Source of the DNA: Terriglobus roseus
GTDB lineage: Bacteria; Acidobacteriota; Terriglobia; Terriglobales; Acidobacteriaceae
DNA: 64,000 nucleotides
Reading direction: 5' to 3'
Assembly (NCBI RefSeq): GCF_900105625.1
Contig: NZ_FNSD01000001.1
Location: forward strand, 2,108,001-2,172,000
The notes under the pieces are model-generated. The model had not been told where the DNA came from and searched no databases. It saw nothing but the letters and a program-made list of their open reading frames with translations. Of this stretch, positions 58,357 through 64,000 are shown piece by piece (position 1 is the stretch's first letter; each line of letters begins with the position of its first letter). Both the position numbers and the translations under genes were made by a program.

Positions 58357-58965
58357 AATGCATGATTTATATTTCAGTTGACGCTACCGATATGGCACTC
58401 AGGGAAGCCCTTTGGCTTTACGGATATGCTCAATGCGAGAGCGCAAGTTGATGATGTAGATTGGCTTGTCCGTAGCAGATGCGAGTTGCCTGGTGGAGAA
58501 GCTTCGAGCTTTCGGCATGGCTAACATGCGTCCGGCAGTTCCCTACGCAGGCAAGCTCAATGCGCGCCAAGGCTTGCGGCATAGCCGCCGACTGAGGACC
58601 GTTACGGTGGACATGTGTACGTGCCAGGATTAGTGCTTTTGCTTGCGGCCTAACGCGGGGTTATTGCGGGGGGCAGGTCGTCTAAGCAATGCTCAATCGG
58701 TCAGAAGTTCGCTGAGGGCAGATGCGTGCCGACGCTATCACGTGTGTTCAGATAGCTTCCCGTCCGAGCCACATAAAGCTGGTTCGAGCGCATGGCGAAC
58801 AAAGCCGCTGGATCAGCAAAGACCGGACGATGCGCGCTTTCGTCACGAGTGGGGCGATTGGGTTCCGAACCTGAGATGGACTCCACTTATTGCTGACACT
58901 TGAGTATTGCTGCAGCTTTCCATCTCGTTGAAGTGCGCCGAGCGCGTATCGTCTCATAGGGGACT
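58357..58965. other. 609-base gene-poor region
   Basis: No full gene. On the minus strand 58701-58886 a 61-codon frame ends DPAALFAMRSNQLYVARTGS...THLPSANF, which reads like the C-terminal remnant of a protein but is not recognised. There is no RNA gene or repeat. Confidence 0.35.
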
Positions 58966-60189
58966 ATGCATTTCAACAATCTGAACCGCCGTGACTTCCT
59001 CACGAAGTCTGCCATTGCAGCAACAGTGACGATGCTGCCAGGCAAATCATTTGCCGGGATCTCCGCGCATGCAGCGGACCTCCATCAGAGCGCATACGTC
59101 TTTGATGGGCACGTGCACGCGCTCGACCGCGAGTTTTATCACGGTGGCGACGTTACCGACCGTGTCGATATTGGGCAGTGGGATCTCTCGCGCGCAAAAG
59201 AAGGGGGTGTTGACGCCTTCTTCCTATCGATCTACACACCGGAGGAGTACTACCCGGGCCGCTACGAAACAAAGCAGGCGCTTCGGCGCATGGACCATGC
59301 GCTCGACCAATTGCACAAGGCAAATCCGCAACTTGGCCTCGCGCTCAGCGGTCAAGACCTGACAAGGCTGCAGCAGCAAAACAAGATCGCCGCGATACTC
59401 GACATCGAAGGAAGCTACGATCTCGACGGTGACCTGGGCGCTCTTCGTTCCCTTCATCAATTGGGGCTGCGCTCCGCCCAGGTGTCCGCGCACAACTGGA
59501 ATCAGCACTACGCCGATGCTTGCTGCTCTACTCCGCAGTTCAACGGCCTGACGCCCCACGGCCGTGATGTAGTGCGCGAGATGAATCGGCTCGGCATGGT
59601 CATCAATGTGTCTCACTCTGCGGACATCACGATGGCACAAGTCATCGATGTCAGCGATCGGCCCGTGATCGCCACGCATCACGGCCTGCGCCAGGTGAAC
59701 GACATTCCACGTAATATCCCTGATCCATTACTGAAGAAGCTGGTCGATCGTGGTGGCGTCATTGGCTTCCAGATTGGCAGCGAGTTCGCCTACCCTCGCG
59801 AATACGCATGGCTTACCGAACATCGTAAGAAGACGTTCTGGGACACCACGAGCATTCCGGAGCGCACGAAAGGTAAGAGCATCTACGAGATCGATCAACT
59901 TGTAGCTCCCACATTCCCGATGCTCGGGGCCGAGGTGCCTGTTGAAGTCGCGATGCACATCGACGATTGGGTCGGTGTTGTCGATCGCGCCATCCGACTC
60001 GTCGGCGAGGACGCCGTGGCATTAGGCAGCGACTTTGACGGTGGGCCCACACTCGCACGCGGCATGCGCGACGTGCGTGACTTGCCCATGATCACCGAAG
60101 CGATGCTGCGCCGCGGCTACTCCGAGGCCCGCATCCGAAAGTTCCTTGGTGGCAACCTGCGGCGTGCATTCTCCCAAGCCACGGCCTAA
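58966..60189 (+). CDS. M19-type membrane dipeptidase (Tat-exported)
   Basis: 407 residues. Tat signal NRRDFLTKSAIAATVTM. Metal-dependent hydrolase motifs of renal dipeptidase (M19): DGHVH (49-51, where most members have HND), bridging Glu in AAILDIEGSYDL, GMVINVSHSADITM, VIATHHGLRQV, and VALGSDFDGGP. It would hydrolyse dipeptides or beta-lactam-like amides outside the cytoplasm. The H-x-H in the first metal site is a variation to note. It is convergent with the oxidoreductase operon on the other strand. Confidence 0.88.
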   Translation: MHFNNLNRRDFLTKSAIAATVTMLPGKSFAGISAHAADLHQSAYVFDGHVHALDREFYHGGDVTDRVDIGQWDLSRAKEGGVDAFFLSIYTPEEYYPGRYETKQALRRMDHALDQLHKANPQLGLALSGQDLTRLQQQNKIAAILDIEGSYDLDGDLGALRSLHQLGLRSAQVSAHNWNQHYADACCSTPQFNGLTPHGRDVVREMNRLGMVINVSHSADITMAQVIDVSDRPVIATHHGLRQVNDIPRNIPDPLLKKLVDRGGVIGFQIGSEFAYPREYAWLTEHRKKTFWDTTSIPERTKGKSIYEIDQLVAPTFPMLGAEVPVEVAMHIDDWVGVVDRAIRLVGEDAVALGSDFDGGPTLARGMRDVRDLPMITEAMLRRGYSEARIRKFLGGNLRRAFSQATA

Positions 60190-60200
60190 GCCCGACAAAC

Positions 60201-61637
60201 CTACGACTCAAATCCGCGACCGTATGGGGCCTTTGGTGGTCGCGGTCCTGTTTCAAAGAGTGGACCATGCGTTGAGCGATAGCGCATGTTCAGGAACGGC
60301 GTTTCGATACGCCGGCCTACAGACGAATAACGTCCATCCTCCCAGCAAGAATCCATGGTGAAGTCCGTGATCCCGGTGGCCAACAGCAACCGCTCCGCGT
60401 TGAAGGGCTCCTTCTTCGTCACCATCATCTCGATCAGCCAGTGCGAGTGTGCATTTGAGGCGTGATATTGCGAGAAGGGCCCTGGCCACCCCAGCATCGA
60501 GACGATCGTGGGTTCCTTCTGACCTTCTATCTCGCCCGCGTAGGTCCATCCCACATTTGAGCCGGAGATGACGGCGGCTTTCGTTCCGTCGTTGTAGTCC
60601 ACGATGCAGACGTTAGAGCTCTTTTCCTCTTGAAAGCTTCCAGGCCTGAGCGTGAATTGCTTTCGCACCGCTTCCAGCAAACTGGCAGCCCACGGCGTGC
60701 GCTCCACCCATTTCCAGGTTTCGGGTCCACGGATGCACTGCACCGCCTTGACGCCAGTCTCACCGCCCTTCCGGCGATCAACGAATGCCTGCAACGTATC
60801 AACGCAGTGGAACAACGCACCTTCGTCGGCTGTCCCGCCGACCAGAATGGAATGCAAAATCGGCGTGTCTACCGGAAGCTCAATCTCCGGCTGACGAAAG
60901 TAAGCGGGAATGGAAGACCCGCCGGTTAGAGGAAAGCCTAACTCTCTCGACTTGTCATACATCCACTTCGCCTCGTCCCAGTTGTACGAGAGGTGCTTGT
61001 CATTGAAGACGGGGACCGATCGCTTGCTTTTCTCAAACACCGTGATGACCTGCTGATACATCCACCAACGGGGCAGCAACCACTGGCCCTTCAGATTGAG
61101 CGGGTAGTTTCCATGTTCCCCAATGATGACCACACCATCCACGGCGAGGTCGTTGCCGCCCAGCGTGACCGCCTCACCGACTGTCTTGAAGATCGGGATT
61201 CCTTTTGCCTTACAGACCTTCTGTCCCAGCACGCTCGTCTCGAACTGGTTTAAGTAAACGGACACCACCTCCACGCGCGAAGACGTCGGCTCGCCTTTCC
61301 ACCAGTAACCATCGATCAATTTATCGATGATCCAATCTGCGTGGGAGTTGGGGGCGCCCCAGTAACTAACAAGGCAGGCCAGCCGTGGTGGCCGTTGCGA
61401 GGGCTGGGGGACCTCTCCAAAGGCAACATCAGTCCATGCTGCAACACCTGTCATGCCGACCAGTCCCAACATCTGACGTCTCGTGTAGAGAGCATGTGGC
61501 GCCACCGCCTTGTCCACTGCACGGGGATCTACCATCTCTGAGAGGATTGAGTCTTGCGTCGTCTTCATGTGCGGTGTGTCACCTGTCATTCCCTGGATCA
61601 TTCTCTTACAGCCTGCAGACGGCATGTCGATCGTCAT
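60201..61637 (-). CDS. Tat-type protein of unknown function
   Basis: 478 residues from the ATG at 61637, which shares one base with the stop of the oxidoreductase gene (TGATG), so it is coupled. A later ATG at 61568 is the alternative. A twin-arginine-like segment (YTRRQMLGLVGMTGVAAW) begins about 50 residues in. Conserved-looking blocks: RLACLVSYWGAPNSHADWII, DGVVIIGEHGNYPLNLKGQW, SVPVFNDKHLSYNWDEAKWM, PLTGGSSIPAYFRQPEIELP, GGTADEGALFHCVDTLQAFV. It is not recognised; similar proteins appear beside Gfo/Idh oxidoreductases in Acidobacteria and Planctomycetes. The operon context suggests sugar or glycan catabolism. Confidence 0.75.
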   Translation of the reverse strand: MTIDMPSAGCKRMIQGMTGDTPHMKTTQDSILSEMVDPRAVDKAVAPHALYTRRQMLGLVGMTGVAAWTDVAFGEVPQPSQRPPRLACLVSYWGAPNSHADWIIDKLIDGYWWKGEPTSSRVEVVSVYLNQFETSVLGQKVCKAKGIPIFKTVGEAVTLGGNDLAVDGVVIIGEHGNYPLNLKGQWLLPRWWMYQQVITVFEKSKRSVPVFNDKHLSYNWDEAKWMYDKSRELGFPLTGGSSIPAYFRQPEIELPVDTPILHSILVGGTADEGALFHCVDTLQAFVDRRKGGETGVKAVQCIRGPETWKWVERTPWAASLLEAVRKQFTLRPGSFQEEKSSNVCIVDYNDGTKAAVISGSNVGWTYAGEIEGQKEPTIVSMLGWPGPFSQYHASNAHSHWLIEMMVTKKEPFNAERLLLATGITDFTMDSCWEDGRYSSVGRRIETPFLNMRYRSTHGPLFETGPRPPKAPYGRGFES

Positions 61638-62620
61638 CACTTCATCGAGACAACGGGGATATGGACTGAAGCCCCACCTCTCTCCAGACTTTGCTGCGCG
61701 GCGTCCATGACTTGAAAGATCTCCAGTGTTTCGCGCTCGGGGATCGGCGGCCTTCCGGATCGCGCGAATCGTACGATCTGTTCGACAAGCGGTCCATAGG
61801 CAGAGGACAGGTCCATCAACTCTGCCTTCGCGCCACTCTTGAATAGAACGGCGCCATAGGTAGATTCGGGATGGATCAACCGGACGGTACCGATTCGCCC
61901 GTCAGACCATGTGAGTCGCAGAATATCCGTGTCGCCAGTGCGTGACTGAGCCACTTCCACAACGCCGGGTCCCATGAGACTGAAGAGTGATTCGATGGAG
62001 TGGATGCCGTAGTAAGTCAGGTCTAAGGGGAAACCGTCGATGTACTTGCCTGGGCCCCACGTCTCCGCACCGGTCAGATTCTGCGGCCGTTGCTCGTGGC
62101 CGTAGCGTAGAGAAGAGCTGCTGAACCATGGGATCTGGCGCGCATCCAGAAGTTTCACGACGGCAATCGCATCTGCCAGCGAACCCGCGAGCGGCTTATC
62201 GATGAAGATCGGCTTGCCACATCGAGCCGCTTCCTCCACTTCTTTCAGACGCACACTCACGTCCACGCTCAACAGCAGAAGCGCATCGGAGGTCACGCAG
62301 AGGTCGCGGATCGAGGCGACGAAAGGGATCGACCAGGTGTGCTGTAGTGTGTCGGAAAGCTTGGCGATGCGGTCACGACTGATGGAAAGCGTCGCACTGC
62401 CCCCACGGTAGGCTGCGGTTACACGTCCGCCACTCACATGATCCTTCGCGGCACTGTCATTCAGAATGCGCGTGAATTCCACAGCATGGGTCGAATCCGT
62501 TCCCACGATGCCGAAGCGAAGCTCGCCAGACTGCGCATGGCCCGACACCGACCCCAGCCCAAACATTGCGGCCAGAATCCATGCGGACCATGCGTATCGC
62601 GAGTTACTGCCTGACTTCAC
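61637..62620 (-). CDS. exported Gfo/Idh/MocA-like oxidoreductase
   Basis: 327 residues from a GTG at 62620 with AGGAG five bases upstream, partly inside the stop of the receptor gene. A signal peptide (YAWSAWILAAMFGLGSVSGH) makes it an exported member. Nucleotide-binding start LRFGIVGTDSTHAVEFTRIL (GIVG-type), and the family EKP-like motif as FIDKPLAGSLADAIAVV (IDKP). It usually oxidises or rearranges sugars with NAD(P); an exported form must carry its cofactor, as in glucose-fructose oxidoreductase. It lies between a TonB receptor and the unknown Tat protein in one operon. Confidence 0.82.
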   Translation of the reverse strand: MKSGSNSRYAWSAWILAAMFGLGSVSGHAQSGELRFGIVGTDSTHAVEFTRILNDSAAKDHVSGGRVTAAYRGGSATLSISRDRIAKLSDTLQHTWSIPFVASIRDLCVTSDALLLLSVDVSVRLKEVEEAARCGKPIFIDKPLAGSLADAIAVVKLLDARQIPWFSSSSLRYGHEQRPQNLTGAETWGPGKYIDGFPLDLTYYGIHSIESLFSLMGPGVVEVAQSRTGDTDILRLTWSDGRIGTVRLIHPESTYGAVLFKSGAKAELMDLSSAYGPLVEQIVRFARSGRPPIPERETLEIFQVMDAAQQSLERGGASVHIPVVSMK

Positions 62621-62628
62621 AGACACTC

Positions 62629-64000
62629 CTAGAAGATCAGTTTCGCACCGAGCTGCAGGATACGTGTCGTCCCGGCGCCGGTGATCTTGCCGAAGGATGC
62701 GGCGCCTACTGTCACGCCCGGTGTGTTGTAGCTGGTCAGATTCAGTGCGTTGGTGCCGTCTGCGCGGATCTGCAGGCTGCTCTCTCGGAAGAGTGGAAAC
62801 TGACGCATCAGCGACAGGTCCACGTCCTTATAGAAAGGTCCTGTCATCATGTTGCGCGAGGAGTTGCCATCGATGGCTACTCCCGTCGTAGCAGCGTTCT
62901 GCTGGAATGCTGCTGTGTTGAACCACTGATTGATGCTGCGATTTGCCAGGTGGAAATCACCGACTAACTGCGCGCGGTCACCCGTGGTGCTGCCGTCCAG
63001 GTTTGCGTCGAGGCCATTCAGGATCGTGTACGGTGTTCCGCTGTGGAACTTGCTGATGGTGGACACCTGCCACTCGTTGAGCACGGAACGCAGAAGCCGG
63101 CGATCGCCACGATATACCGTGGGCTTCCAGACAATGGCGACGGAGGCCATATGGCGGAAGTCATCCGAGGCGCGACCGCGTTCCGCAGCCAGATTGTAGT
63201 TATCCTGCGCGCCGGAGAAACTCGTGGTGCTGCCGAGGTCCACGGTATCGATCGTCTTGCTCCACGTGTAATAGCCGTTCACGCTGAGTGAGCTTCCAAG
63301 CCGCTGCCGCACTTCAACCTGCAGCGAATCGTAATACGCGCTCTGTGTCGAGTCGATCAGGTTCACTGGGCCATAGATCGGGTTCGGCCGGCGTGATAAC
63401 ACATTCGCCGCAGTGGTCGTAGCCGTAGCATTGGGTCGCGGCGCGTTGACGTCCGGCCCATAGGGAAGGTGCTTACCCAACGAACCGACATACGCCACCT
63501 GCACACCAAGGCTCTTTGTGACCTGCTGCTGGATGGAGAAGTTCGTCTGATACGTATAGGGCCACTTGAAATTCTGCCCGATGCCGGATGCGGCAGCGCC
63601 CGTCACGAAGCCGAAGCTGAAGGGAAACGGATTCGCGATGTTGCCGGTCGTGTTGGTTCGGTACGGGTTAGCAAGCGTCGCTCCCGTGATCACACCTGCA
63701 TTGGGATAGCTGTAACTCAGGGCGAAGGGCTGGTAGTTCTGCGGAATATTCCACTCGTTGCCGGACACACTACCGAAGTACATACCAAAGCTGCCGCGGA
63801 TGGATGTGGTCCCGCGTCCGCTGGGATCGAACGCGAAACCAAAGCGTGGCGAAACGTGCCCATACTTGACCGCTACGATGCCGCGTGTGATGCCCGGATC
63901 CCCCGGGAAGAGCTGGCCTACGGGTGCATTCGGATACACGATCGATTTGGCTCCCGGAACGTACGTGGTGTTCTTATTCTGCGGATCGGTGGGTGGCGTC
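62629..64000 (-). CDS. Oar-like TonB-dependent receptor, C-terminal part
   Basis: The frame is open to the window edge (in-frame sequence TDPQNKNTTYVPGAKSIVYP before the first internal start), so only the last 457 residues are seen. Barrel features: KYGHVSPRFGFAFDPSGRGT, TSIRGSFGMYFG, QQQVTKSLGVQVAYVGSLGK, NGYYTWSKTIDTVDLGS, ending with the outer-membrane strand ILQLGAKLIF. It is the same class as the receptor at 34721. It heads the minus-strand operon with the Gfo/Idh-like protein and the unknown Tat protein; the ligand is probably a carbohydrate, by context. Confidence 0.88.
   Translation of the reverse strand, partial: TPPTDPQNKNTTYVPGAKSIVYPNAPVGQLFPGDPGITRGIVAVKYGHVSPRFGFAFDPSGRGTTSIRGSFGMYFGSVSGNEWNIPQNYQPFALSYSYPNAGVITGATLANPYRTNTTGNIANPFPFSFGFVTGAAASGIGQNFKWPYTYQTNFSIQQQVTKSLGVQVAYVGSLGKHLPYGPDVNAPRPNATATTTAANVLSRRPNPIYGPVNLIDSTQSAYYDSLQVEVRQRLGSSLSVNGYYTWSKTIDTVDLGSTTSFSGAQDNYNLAAERGRASDDFRHMASVAIVWKPTVYRGDRRLLRSVLNEWQVSTISKFHSGTPYTILNGLDANLDGSTTGDRAQLVGDFHLANRSINQWFNTAAFQQNAATTGVAIDGNSSRNMMTGPFYKDVDLSLMRQFPLFRESSLQIRADGTNALNLTSYNTPGVTVGAASFGKITGAGTTRILQLGAKLIF

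Noticed and set aside
58701-58886. 61-codon minus-strand frame ending THLPSANF
   Set aside because: It reads somewhat like a protein C-terminus but has no ribosome site, no recognised family and no upstream continuation.

Overview
The window looks like a chromosomal segment of a GC-rich soil acidobacterium of class Terriglobia (Terriglobus/Edaphobacter/Granulicella type). This is an inference from gene families, not a phylogeny: Oar-like TonB-dependent receptors, a TIGR03435-family protein, a DUF5715 protein, a DUF1501/DUF1800 pair, several Tat-exported hydrolases, and small secreted Gly/His-, YXWGXW- and Pro/Thr-rich proteins.

Layout. 1-2.8 kb: end of a GT39-like membrane glycosyltransferase and small secreted or zinc-knuckle proteins. 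2.8-5.9 kb: AT-richer insert with a large SMC-like ATPase split by a frameshift. 5.9-9.1 kb: RelA/SpoT (p)ppGpp enzyme, followed by a decayed zinc-ribbon gene and a partial second copy of the relA 3' end. 9.1-26.3 kb: mostly housekeeping and cell-envelope genes (hydrolases, L,D-transpeptidase, NagX-like acyltransferase, HD protein, DUF5715 protein, YIP1 protein) with tRNA-His, tRNA-Pro and tRNA-Arg. This part carries a family of REP-like palindromic repeats in both orientations and an 8-unit heptamer array. 26.6-29.8 kb: small NTF2-like protein, truncated FtsX-type permease surrounded by copies of GTTATCGGAAA, and a GGDEF protein. 30.1-32.3 kb: pyruvate oxidase/dehydrogenase and a small membrane protein.

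32.3-41.3 kb reads as a sulfur-scavenging locus. A translationally coupled ATP-grasp protein and sulfone/sulfonate-type flavin monooxygenase are divergent from a 1215-aa TonB receptor and a sulfatase, with a second sulfatase facing them. Upstream of the receptor, at 34527-34595, is a 22-codon ORF ending in CCSCCCCR. It begins at or next to a possible transcription start and is followed by a small GC hairpin with six T. This is the architecture of a cysteine-responsive attenuator and is the most interesting item here.

41.6-47.2 kb: a single-chain BcsA-PilZ-BcsB cellulose synthase and a GT4 glycosyltransferase. 47.3-54.1 kb: MFS transporter, MurQ, a TPR lipoprotein-like secreted protein, an ECF sigma factor with an anti-sigma-like protein whose outer part resembles a TonB C-terminal domain, and a YXWGXW protein. 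54.3 kb: tRNA-Ala. 54.8-58.3 kb: DUF1501/DUF1800 pair. 59-60.2 kb: M19-type dipeptidase. 60.2-64 kb: a minus-strand operon (TonB receptor, running off the window; Gfo/Idh/MocA-like oxidoreductase; Tat-type protein of unknown function).

All assignments are from reading translated sequence and motifs; no database search was run.
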